Source: Candidatus Gastranaerophilales bacterium
Lineage (GTDB): Bacteria; Cyanobacteriota; Vampirovibrionia; Gastranaerophilales; Gastranaerophilaceae
DNA: 42,459 nt
Assembly: GCA_944325145.1 (NCBI GenBank)
Contig: CALYDL010000016.1
Location: 1-42,459, forward strand
Direction of reading: 5' to 3'
The notes under the pieces were generated by a model, which saw nothing but the letters and a program-made list of their open reading frames with translations, had not been told where the DNA came from and made no database searches. Positions within the stretch are counted from its first letter, which is position 1. Each line of letters starts with the position of its first letter. The translations under genes were made by a program, and so were the position numbers. Below, piece by piece: positions 24,084 through 32,560 of the stretch.

Positions 24084-25754
24084 TTATAATGTGATTTGTG
24101 GCAAGCCCAATCGAGCATTTGCTTGATTTAGACATACCATAAAATTTGTTTTAAACTCATTTTTGGTCTCGCTTGGTAAATCTCTGCAATACTGTGTTAT
24201 ACATTGCTTAAATATTTTCTCATCAAGTTTAGACCACTTTTTACAACTTTTTGGTGAAATCCTTTTGATGGTTCTTACATCAGGAGGATTTATTCGACAT
24301 TCTTGGATCAAATCCTGTTTAATTCTATCTTGCAACATACCTATTTTGGTGAAAATTGGATTATTTGGTTCTAATTCTAATAAATATATAAGAATACGCT
24401 TTTCTATTGCATAATAATCAGGATCTGGCAATCTGGTAAATATTGTTTTATCTTCAATCCCTTCAACCTCGTTGTCTTTTACGTCACCGTCCAATACAAC
24501 AAAAGAATTGCTTTGTTTTATAACAAGTGGAAAATTTTCACATAAATTTATCAAATGATGTTTTGAAGTCCCATTGTTAACTTCATCTGCATCGAGATTA
24601 TGCTCTATTTTTATTAACCCACAAATTTTTTGTCCGAGAAGCGATTTAAGCATATGTTTGGCAATTTTATCCTCGCAATATACCGTTGCTTTATGTTTTT
24701 CTGTTATATCTTCTGGTTTTGAAAGGGTTAGTTCCTGATAAGCCAAAGAATATTCAGGATTTGATATTATAGCATAATTTTTATCACTGCCTGCTTGTGA
24801 ATAACTAATAAAATTTATCACAATCTTATTTTCTTCTAATTCTTTACCTTTATTAAGGTATATATTTTGAATAATGTGTAGAGAATGCGTTGTAAGGACA
24901 ACTTGAACATCATTGTCCTGAGCCCATTTATATAAATAATTAATTATATTTACTTGTGCTGATGGATGTAAGCTAGCTTCAATTTCATCAATGCACAATA
25001 TTCCACCATTTCCGGCACGCTCAAAAGCTACTAATTTATTAAAAATTGAACCAATATTATCTTCTCCTGAGGAAATAGAATTAAAATCATATGTTGCTTT
25101 TTCGCCAGCAGGACCAAAGGTTTTCTTTTTCTTATCATCAGATACTGCTAAAAATTTCTCATGATTTGACGATACAAAAACATATCCATAAAACTTTATA
25201 AGTTCTTGTTGTTCTTCATCTGTCAACGAAATATTCTCTTTTTCATTTGCACTAGTTTCAACTATTGGATTTAAACGTCCTAAATTATGGAAGGATGTAT
25301 TAAAAATAAAATTACCATCACCTTTGCCATGACCAGAAACAACAATTCTATGCCTATCTCCAACTACATCAATATTTACAGTTTCTTTTATTTTTTCGTT
25401 TTTAGTTGAGGCAAAGCAAACATTATAACTATATTCATCATCATATTTTTTCGATAATTTAAATACATCACCTAAGTTTGTTTTTAATGGAATACCAAAA
25501 GCATCTTTGGTGTCATTAGAAAATGGATGCGCAATTAATCCCATTAGAGTAGTTTTCATTGTTCCATTTTTGCCGGATATGAATGTTAAGTGTTTACCTA
25601 ATTTTATTTCTCTACCAGATAAACTTCTAAATTTTTCAATCTCGATTTTATCAATTTTTGATATTGGAATATCTTTATTACTTTCATAGCCATAATGAGC
25701 TCGATTATGATATTCTTGCGTATCATTTTCTATAATTTGAGTTTCCTGCGGCAC
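24084..25754 (-). CDS. OLD-like ATPase with C-terminal TOPRIM-like region
   Basis: The N-terminal half is an ABC-type ATPase of the OLD/RecF group: Walker A GKNGTMKTT near residue 60, signature SSGEDN, Walker B CIDEIEASLHP, and the switch His in VVLTTHS. The second half has TOPRIM-like features: the acidic residue in VYCEDKIAKHML and the DxD of VVLDGDVKD, as in OLD nucleases. I chose GTG at 25754 because GGAGG lies 6 bases upstream. An ATG at 25787 would add 11 residues without a ribosome site. It opens the cassette. By family it is a nuclease ATPase in phage or foreign-DNA defence, but no such activity is shown here. Confidence 0.8.
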   Translation of the reverse strand: MPQETQIIENDTQEYHNRAHYGYESNKDIPISKIDKIEIEKFRSLSGREIKLGKHLTFISGKNGTMKTTLMGLIAHPFSNDTKDAFGIPLKTNLGDVFKLSKKYDDEYSYNVCFASTKNEKIKETVNIDVVGDRHRIVVSGHGKGDGNFIFNTSFHNLGRLNPIVETSANEKENISLTDEEQQELIKFYGYVFVSSNHEKFLAVSDDKKKKTFGPAGEKATYDFNSISSGEDNIGSIFNKLVAFERAGNGGILCIDEIEASLHPSAQVNIINYLYKWAQDNDVQVVLTTHSLHIIQNIYLNKGKELEENKIVINFISYSQAGSDKNYAIISNPEYSLAYQELTLSKPEDITEKHKATVYCEDKIAKHMLKSLLGQKICGLIKIEHNLDADEVNNGTSKHHLINLCENFPLVIKQSNSFVVLDGDVKDNEVEGIEDKTIFTRLPDPDYYAIEKRILIYLLELEPNNPIFTKIGMLQDRIKQDLIQECRINPPDVRTIKRISPKSCKKWSKLDEKIFKQCITQYCRDLPSETKNEFKTNFMVCLNQANARLGLPQITL

Positions 25755-25787
25755 TATAAACCTCCATGACACATTGTTAATCCCCAT

Positions 25788-25937
25788 AATATTATATCAT
25801 GCTAATAAATATGAATTATAATATTACACATCCTTGTAGTTTTTAATTTGTCCGTTTTTGACACGTTATTCTTGTATGATACATACAGGAACTTTTAGTA
25901 TTTTTATGTTAGAATAACTAAAAAAAGAGAGAACAAA
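25788..25937. promoter_or_regulatory. Divergent promoter region between the ATPase cassette and hsdR
   Basis: The 150-base gap carries the start sites of both divergent units. It contains the element TGTCCGTTTTTGACAC near 25850, in which TGTC and GACA form a short inverted repeat, and a TATGAT/TAGTAT AT-rich stretch. TGTCCG also occurs near 42065 and at the right window edge, so a transposase or regulator site is possible. Nothing firmer can be said. Confidence 0.3.
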
Positions 25938-28303
25938 ATGAAACCAATTGATGACATTGAAGAACAAGAAAAAAATGAAGAAACAACCAAATTAAACTAT
26001 ATTACACCGGCATTGAAGAAAAAATGGTGTAATGAAGGTGATAAAATTGTCATGGAATATTCAAGAAATGACTTTGGTTTAGATGTCAGCGGTTACTATT
26101 TTACAGATGGAAGAATTAAAGTAAAAGAAGATGGAAGTGTCGAAAGAGGCAAAAAAATAAAGTAGATTATTTATTGCTCTGTAAAGGTAATTATCCATTA
26201 ACTCTTGTCGAAGCAAAAGGATACGATCATGATATAAACGATGGTGTTAGCCAAGCACTTAAGTACGCAAGACTTTTAGATGTTCCATTTGCATATACAT
26301 CAAATGGAAAATTATTTCATGAAGAAGATATTAAAATGGGAACAAATAGGGAGTTTGCACTAGAAGATTTCCCAACTTCAGATGAATTATGGAATAGATA
26401 TGTAAAAAATGAAAATTTAACACAAGAACAACAAAAAATAATTTTAAGTCCATATTATACTTTAGGAAATAGAAAACCAATATATTACCAACGAATTGCA
26501 GTTAATAGAGTAATCAAAGCAATTGCAGAAGGTAAAAATAGAGAATTACTTGTTATGGCAACAGGGACAGGTAAAACATTTGTTGCTATGCAAATTATTT
26601 ACCGATTACATAAAATGGGGTTAAAGAAAAAAATATTATTCCTTGTTGACAGAAATGCTTTAGCAGATCAAACAATGACTGATTTTGTCGCGTTTAATCA
26701 AAGCTCAATGGTTAAGATTGGTGAAAAATATTCTTTAAAAAGACAGGAAGACGTAAAGATGCTTTCTGCATATGAAATATTTATATCACTTTATACTCAA
26801 TTAAAAGGTGGAAAATCAGATGATGAAGAAAGCGAACTTTATTTTGAATCAGATGATACAAAAAATTATTATAAAAATTTACCACCAGATTTCTTTGATT
26901 TAATAGTTGTAGATGAATGTCATAGAGGCTCTTTAAATGAAGAAAAAAGTTGGCATGAAATATTAGAATATTTTGGAAGTGCAACTCAGATAGGTTTAAC
27001 TGCTACTCCAAAAGAAACTTCTTTTGGTTCGAATATTACATATTTTGGAGATCCTATTTTTACATATTCTTTACAACAAGGAATAGAAGATGGCTTTCTT
27101 GCTCCATACACAGTTATTGCATATGAACTTGACGTGGATAGAGATGGCTATCAACCAAAACCTGGCGAAAAAGATATTTATGGGAAACCGCTTGAAGATA
27201 GGCTTTATACTGCAAAAGAATTTGATAGGAAGTTAATTATAGATGATAGAAGAGAGATAGTTGCACAAAAAATAACAGAATATTTGAAAGAAACAGATAG
27301 ATTTGCAAAAACAATCGTTTTTTGTGAAACCGAAGAACACGCAGGTGGAATGGTAAATGCGTTAAAAAATTTGAATAGCGATTTGGTTGCAGAAGATAGC
27401 AGATATGTAATGCGAATAACAGCCAATGATCAAGAAGGAAAAGATCAGATTAAAAATTTTTCATCTAAATCGCAAAAATATCCGGTAATAGCAGTCACAA
27501 GTAAATTACTGTCAACAGGAGTTGATACAAAAACGGTTGAACTTATTGTTCTTGATAAATCCATTGGATCAATGACCGAGTTTAAACAAACTATTGGTAG
27601 AGGAACACGTATTGAAGAACACTATGAAGTTGATGGTAAAGAAAAATCTAAAACTCACTTCACAATAATGGATTTCAGAGGAAATTATAGAAATTTTGAT
27701 GACCCTGATTTTGATGGCACGGTTGAAGTAATTGATGGCAATTCTGCTCCATTACCAAAAAAAGGTGAAACTAAAACAAAAACAGAAAGATTTAGAATCA
27801 AAGGAGTTGAAGTAGAAGTCACTGGTAAAATAGTAAGATTTTTGAACGATGATTTAACAACAAATAAAGAATAAACTATTGAAGATTTTGCAAAAAATAA
27901 TATAAATGAAGCTTATAAAACTTATGATGAGTTTAGATCTGCTTAGTTTAATTCAACAAATAAGACTCAATTTATAAACGAAATTTTAGTAGATCAAAAA
28001 ATTATACAATTCCTTAAAAAGCAAATCGGTGAAAATGCAGATTGGTATGATCTTATAGCATATTATGGATACGATATTGAAATTCCAGATAAAAAAGAAA
28101 GAATTGAAAAATGTCGTCAATTTATTGGAACATTAAATGAAGAGCAGCAAAAAATCGTTACTATTCTTTTGAAATGTTATCTTGATACCGATTTTTATGA
28201 CTTAAAAACAGTTGCAATATTTGAAGTAGATGCTTTTAGAAGCAATCATTATAGTAAAAAATCAGCAGTAATGGCTATTGGTGGTAAAGAAGAGATTAAA
28301 TGA
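25938..28303 (+). pseudogene. hsdR: Decayed type I restriction endonuclease subunit HsdR
   Basis: HsdR is the translocating, cleaving subunit of type I restriction enzymes. The HsdR sequence can be followed through one frameshift and two stops. Piece 1 (25938-26165) is the N-terminus. Near 26151-26157 a run of seven A causes a frameshift; the frame then continues from 26162 as VDYLLLCKGNYPLTLVEAKG, the nuclease core. The long piece to 27874 has the helicase motor (MATGTGKT Walker A, VDECHRG). A TAA at 27872-27874 and a TAG at 27944-27946 (probably from Trp) follow, after which the frame continues to 28303 and ends in AIGGKEEIK, resembling the HsdR C-terminal GGKE motif. It is probably inactive. 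Translation from the TTG at 26174 would give only a motor. Confidence 0.88.
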
Positions 28304-30461
28304 TGATTATGAACCAGTTATTCCTGAGCCATTTCGATTTAGAGACTGGGCGGCCCCAAAAGACATAAAAAAAAGATTATCTGGAGAAGGTTTAGTCACT
28401 TTTGTTAATGATAAATTATTTCCTTTTTTAAAGGGTGAAACCATTGAATATAAAGGAAAGAACTATACATTTGATTCCGATGGAAATAATAATAAGGCGA
28501 ATACTGTAAAATTATTTATGAATGAAACGTCAAATTATATGAAAGATGGAGTAAAACTTCGTCAAGTAATTGATGAAATAGCAGATATAGATTTTGACGA
28601 ATATCAAGATAGACACGAATTTAATGAATTTTATGAAACATTTTTACAAGAACTTCAAAAAGGTGGTAAAGCAACAGGTGAATTTTATACTCCTCGTGCA
28701 TTAACAAGATTTATCACTGAACATGTTGCACCAAAACTTGGAGAAAAAATTGCCGACTTTGCCTGTGGTACAGGAGGTTTTTTAGTTGAAGCAATTACAT
28801 TACTGCAAAAACAAGTTAAAACAGCGGAAGATACTAAAACAATACAAGATTCCATATATGGAATTGAGTGGAAACAATTGCCATATATGTTGTCATTAAC
28901 GAATATGTTACTCCACGATATAGATAATCCCAAAATTAATCACGGTGACGGTTTAGCAAAAAATGTATTAGACCTTGATAAAAATGATTACTACGATTGT
29001 ATCTTAATGAATCCGCCTTTCGGTGGTGATTTTAATAAACAAGATTTAAAAAATTTTCCTGACGATTTAGCATCCGCAGAATCAGCAGATATGTTTTTAG
29101 TAAGAATTATATATTCTTTAAAAGAGAATGGAAGATGTGGTTTGGTTCTCCCTGATTCATTATTCATAAGCGATAATAATAACACTAAAAAGGATAGTTT
29201 AAAGAGAAAATTACTTGCAGAATGCAATTTGCACACCATTATTAGATTACCAAGTTCAGTATTTGCTCCTTATGCATCTATTCCAACGAACTTACTATTC
29301 TTTGATAAATCCGGACCAACTAAAGAAATTTGGTATTATCGTATGGATATGCCGGAAGGAATTAAGCATTTTAATAAAACACACCCCATTACTATTGAAG
29401 ATATGGATTGTGTTGAACAGTGGTGGAATAATCGTCAAGAAATTAAAGATGAAAAAGAAGATGAATCTATGACCGAAACATGGAAATCTAAAAAATATAC
29501 TATAAAAGAAATTGAAGATAGAAATTATAATTTAGATTTGTGTAGCTATCCAAATGAAGAAAAAATTGTGCTTTCGCCAGACAAAACAATAAAACAATAT
29601 AAGGAATATAGAACTTCTATTGAAAATACTCTTAATAAACAATTAGAAAATATCATTAACTTATTAAAAGGTGACGAAACATTAACATCTGCTAATATGT
29701 ACAATGAAAAAAAAGAAAAGTTTGAAGAATTAAATAAAAATTTCAAAAAAGAAATAGGACAATCAATTATTCAGAGTGCCTTGCAAGGAGAGTTATCAAA
29801 ACAATTAGAAACAGATTCAAATGTTGAAGATTATATTAAATTGTCAAAAAGTATAAAAAATGAAAGAAAAGAAAAAAATCTTCTAAATAATACTAAAACC
29901 ACCCAAGAAGTTATAGATGAAGGGCTTTTTGATATTCCTGACACATGGAGATGGGTTAGATTTGGCGATATTGTTGATTTCAGAATGGGAAAAACTCCGG
30001 ACAAAACGGACATTAAGTCCTATGGCAATGACTATCCCTGGGTAAAAATTGGTGATATAGAAAATGATGGAACAGTAACTTCAACATCAGTAAAAATTTC
30101 TGAATATGGATTTAAAAATACTTTTTCGGAAAAAATTTCACCAAAAGGTACTCTTATAATGAGTTTTAAATTGACAATAGGAAAAGTCGCAATACTTGAT
30201 ATTGATGCGTTACACAATGAAGCAATTATATCAATATTTCCTTTTGTAGAAAAAGACAATATAACAAGAGATTATTTATTTAAAGTATTACCTTATATAT
30301 CGCAATCAGGTGATTTTAAATCAGCAATAAAAGGAAAAACTTTAAATGCAAATAGTTTAACTAATTTATTAGTTCCGCTTCCACCAATAGAAGAACAGAA
30401 AAGAATTGTTGAAAAATTAGATAAAATAATGCCATTAGTCAATGATTTAGTGGTTCAGTAA
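28278..30461 (+). CDS. Fused HsdM-HsdS: N-terminally truncated type I methylase joined to one-target S domain
   Basis: Residues 1-460 are HsdM: adenine-methylase motif I FACGTGGF (about 160), motif IV NPPF (about 245), and the C-terminal RNYNLDLCSYPNEE region. Compared with normal HsdM about 60 N-terminal residues are missing. The frame opens in AAGAGATTAAATGATGATTATG with no ATG and no clear ribosome site; the first plausible start is TTG at 28278, inside the end of hsdR. From about 490 on it is HsdS: linker (IIQSALQGELSKQLE), then one target-recognition domain beginning DIPDTWRWVRFGDI, and the PIEEQKRIVEKLDKIMPLV conserved helix. Normal HsdS has two such domains. The fusion frame is intact over 727 codons, yet the start region suggests a deletion. 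Confidence 0.85.
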   Translation: MVVKKRLNDDYEPVIPEPFRFRDWAAPKDIKKRLSGEGLVTFVNDKLFPFLKGETIEYKGKNYTFDSDGNNNKANTVKLFMNETSNYMKDGVKLRQVIDEIADIDFDEYQDRHEFNEFYETFLQELQKGGKATGEFYTPRALTRFITEHVAPKLGEKIADFACGTGGFLVEAITLLQKQVKTAEDTKTIQDSIYGIEWKQLPYMLSLTNMLLHDIDNPKINHGDGLAKNVLDLDKNDYYDCILMNPPFGGDFNKQDLKNFPDDLASAESADMFLVRIIYSLKENGRCGLVLPDSLFISDNNNTKKDSLKRKLLAECNLHTIIRLPSSVFAPYASIPTNLLFFDKSGPTKEIWYYRMDMPEGIKHFNKTHPITIEDMDCVEQWWNNRQEIKDEKEDESMTETWKSKKYTIKEIEDRNYNLDLCSYPNEEKIVLSPDKTIKQYKEYRTSIENTLNKQLENIINLLKGDETLTSANMYNEKKEKFEELNKNFKKEIGQSIIQSALQGELSKQLETDSNVEDYIKLSKSIKNERKEKNLLNNTKTTQEVIDEGLFDIPDTWRWVRFGDIVDFRMGKTPDKTDIKSYGNDYPWVKIGDIENDGTVTSTSVKISEYGFKNTFSEKISPKGTLIMSFKLTIGKVAILDIDALHNEAIISIFPFVEKDNITRDYLFKVLPYISQSGDFKSAIKGKTLNANSLTNLLVPLPPIEEQKRIVEKLDKIMPLVNDLVVQ

Positions 30462-30467
30462 AATAAT

Positions 30468-30953
30468 ATGCAAGATTCAATTTTACAATTAAAAAAGAAT
30501 AAAAAAATTAATATATTTGGGACGAATTATAAATTAATATCCAAAAAAGGTATTGATAGAAATTCAATTCAAATTGTAGATGATAATGTTGTTATGAATT
30601 TAAAAGATAATTGTACTGAAAAACAATATGCTAATCTTGTAAAAAATTGGTACAGAAATATTTTAAGAGATGAAATAGATATAATTTTACCGAATCTTGA
30701 AAGGAAAACAAATATACATTGTTCTACATACGGCACGAGAAATATGCTTACTCGTTGGGGTAGTTGTAGTATAAAAAGCAAAAAAATATGGTTAAACCTT
30801 CAACTCGTACAAAAACCTAAAAAGTGTTTAGAATACGTTATTTTACACGAATTATTACATACAAAATTTCCTAAACATTCACAAGAATTTAGAGACTTAC
30901 AAGAACAATTTATGCCAAATTGGAAAGAATGTCACTCCCTTTTAAATAATTAA
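30468..30953 (+). CDS. YgjP/DUF45-type zinc metallopeptidase
   Basis: This 161-residue protein contains the zinc-protease motif HELLH (H127, E128, H131) followed by KFPKHSQEF, and the RWGSCS element before it, the hallmark of the YgjP-like family (DUF45, M48-related). Such genes are frequent neighbours of type I restriction systems. Why is not known. The N-terminal beta region (NIFGTNYKLISKKG) is shorter than in typical members. It follows the M-S fusion after 6 bases and is likely co-transcribed with it. Confidence 0.83.
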   Translation: MQDSILQLKKNKKINIFGTNYKLISKKGIDRNSIQIVDDNVVMNLKDNCTEKQYANLVKNWYRNILRDEIDIILPNLERKTNIHCSTYGTRNMLTRWGSCSIKSKKIWLNLQLVQKPKKCLEYVILHELLHTKFPKHSQEFRDLQEQFMPNWKECHSLLNN

Positions 30954-31046
30954 TTATATTTGTGTTTATATGTAAAAATTTAAAATAAAACTGGCTTTTC
31001 TATATACTTCCAGGTATTGTGTTTTCTGATATGAGGAGGATTAAAT

Positions 31047-31280
31047 ATGGAAAAAACAGGATTGAACATTACTCCAAAGGAGTTTAAGCAACTGAGCAAG
31101 TGGTCGGAGAATATTTATAACACAGCGGTTGTTATTGATTATTTTGTTGCTAATCAACCAGATATTGAAGAATGTTATAATCTTGCGCTAGTTATTAAAC
31201 ATTTGCGAAATGAGGCAGATGTGCTAAACGCATTTTTTATCGAACACGAAAAAGATATCGAAAATTTAAATACCGTTTAA
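31047..31280 (+). CDS. Small acidic helical protein of unknown function
   Basis: This 77-residue protein starts with a strong ribosome site (GAGGAGG, 7 bases before ATG). It is helical and acidic (FKQLSKWSENIYN, YNLALVIKHLRNEADVLN, HEKDIENL). No motif is recognised. Its position before the phage-like gene at 31288 and its size suggest a phage or transposon accessory gene. Confidence 0.65.
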   Translation: MEKTGLNITPKEFKQLSKWSENIYNTAVVIDYFVANQPDIEECYNLALVIKHLRNEADVLNAFFIEHEKDIENLNTV

Positions 31281-31287
31281 AAGGTGT

Positions 31288-31743
31288 TTAATCGGCGTTC
31301 AAATCATGTTCACAAAATTCTTCATGAGTTATGCCGAGAATTTGTTCCTCAATTTCTCGTATAACATCCGGTGTTAAGCCTTTCGGCTTTTCCTCTTTAG
31401 GTATTTGTTTTTCACTTATCACTTCATCCTCATAAGCTTTAACCGGACCAATCAATTTTAGCATTCTAGTAACAGCATAATACCTTGCAGGCTCGACTTT
31501 ACCGTTATTCCCCATATCCTTTTCGATAGAATTTATCAAACTTCGGGTAAAATTATATAAATCAGAATGCAATGTCGTTTTAGTCCGAATATATTCAGCT
31601 CTTTTGGTTTCCCAATTATCAGACTTTTTCCATCGGCGGAGCGTTCTTTCGTTCAAATGAAGCTGCCTGGCAATATCTTCTAACGACATAAATTTTTCAG
31701 CATAAAGTTTAAAGGCATCTTGTGCCAATGTTTGTTTTTTCAT
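31288..31743 (-). CDS. Phage terminase-small-subunit-like / DUF1804-type HTH protein
   Basis: I chose ATG at 31743 because GAGG lies 8 bases upstream; upstream in-frame sequence to 32073 is composition-poor and overlaps other genes. The N-terminal region TLAQDAFKLYAEKFMSLEDI continues into ARQLHLNERTLRRWKKSDNW, a clear HTH of the type used by phage small terminases to bind packaging DNA (Mu-like phages carry DUF1804). A helical middle and acidic tail follow. It is on the opposite strand from its neighbours. No large terminase, portal or capsid gene is in the window, so it would be an orphan. Confidence 0.65.
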   Translation of the reverse strand: MKKQTLAQDAFKLYAEKFMSLEDIARQLHLNERTLRRWKKSDNWETKRAEYIRTKTTLHSDLYNFTRSLINSIEKDMGNNGKVEPARYYAVTRMLKLIGPVKAYEDEVISEKQIPKEEKPKGLTPDVIREIEEQILGITHEEFCEHDLNAD

Positions 31744-31903
31744 AGTTAACCTCGGGGTAAAAGATTTTGGCGTACACACAGGATAACTCTGTTTCGCACA
31801 AACATCAAGTCCCAAATGTGCCTGAATGATACGTTTTCTGGATTTTAAGTTGATGTTTGCTTCTGAAAGAGCGATGAATGGTGTAGCTTGAAAGGAGTAT
31901 ACT

Positions 31904-32116
31904 ATGATTGAAATCGGTAAAAAATACAGATTAAAAAAGCTCAAAGGTTGGTTTGAAAAAGATAGCGAAGAATTTACAGTTGTTTGTTTCGGCGAACACA
32001 ATATTGTTGGCTGCGTCGCACCGGATGGTGAAAGATATGTATTTGATAAAGATTTTTTGATTGATCCTGACAAGCCGGATGAGATATACGCAGATATTAC
32101 AATAACAAAAGGATAA
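31904..32116 (+). CDS. Small protein, unknown (phage-like)
   Basis: A 70-residue protein beginning MIEIGKKYRLKKLKGWFEKD, with a GAAAGGAG ribosome site. It looks beta-rich (EEFTVVCFGEHNIVGCVAPD). It runs head-to-tail with two further small genes (32120 and 32304), each starting with MI and a Lys/Glu-rich N-terminus. No known domain is seen. Confidence 0.6.
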   Translation: MIEIGKKYRLKKLKGWFEKDSEEFTVVCFGEHNIVGCVAPDGERYVFDKDFLIDPDKPDEIYADITITKG

Positions 32117-32119
32117 ATT

Positions 32120-32320
32120 ATGATTGAAAAAGATTATATGCTATACGGAACAAAGATTTTGAACTTAAAAACACAAGAAATTGGACTGCTGATCTGTTTA
32201 TGGGAGAACAAGTTTGCCGATAAAACAGTAGATTTCGCGACCTGTGTTGATAAAACCGGCAAACGCTACAATATTGAACTTGATAATATAAGAGGGGTTG
32301 AAGATGATTTTGAAAAATAA
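32120..32320 (+). CDS. Small protein, unknown (phage-like)
   Basis: A 66-residue protein, MIEKDYMLYGTKILNLKTQE then GLLICLWENKF and DKTGKRYNIELDNIRG. It resembles its upstream neighbour in length and beta-type pattern, including a Gly-Tyr/Arg-Tyr turn after the strand (GERYVF there, GKRYNI here). The two may be paralogues. The start is 3 bases after the previous stop. Confidence 0.58.
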   Translation: MIEKDYMLYGTKILNLKTQEIGLLICLWENKFADKTVDFATCVDKTGKRYNIELDNIRGVEDDFEK

Positions 32321-32537
32321 ATTAACCAAAGAGACATTGGACATTCCATATTCTGAATTTAGAATAAGATTTGCAAAAGAAATTCAAGATGCATTTGAAA
32401 GTTATCGCAAAACACAATTAAATAAATATTCTTGGAACTTCAAAGACGATAATTCTTTGGAGTTTAATTTCTACTTCCAACTCCAATGGAATTTTAATCA
32501 ATTTGGAAATTCAGTTTGGTATATTGAAAGAATGTGA
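32304..32537 (+). CDS. Small protein, unknown (phage-like)
   Basis: The ATG at 32304 lies 6 bases after a GAGGGG site; a TTG two codons earlier is an alternative. The 77-residue product (MILKNKLTKETLDIPYSEFR...) overlaps the preceding gene by 17 bases. It is rich in aromatic residues near its end (YFQLQWNFNQF...VWYIERM). No family is recognised. Confidence 0.55.
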   Translation: MILKNKLTKETLDIPYSEFRIRFAKEIQDAFESYRKTQLNKYSWNFKDDNSLEFNFYFQLQWNFNQFGNSVWYIERM

Positions 32538-32560
32538 TTATATCTAATTTTTAAAATAAT

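Noticed and set aside
26174-27874. A complete small restriction helicase starting at TTG 26174
   Set aside because: The frame simply continues HsdR from the frameshift; its N-terminal nuclease sequence is cut and there is no ribosome site before TTG.
31744-32073. A long N-terminal extension of the terminase-small-like protein to 32073
   Set aside because: The extra 110 residues overlap the gene at 31904 on the other strand and have low-complexity Ser/Thr/Phe composition. The ATG at 31743 has a ribosome site.
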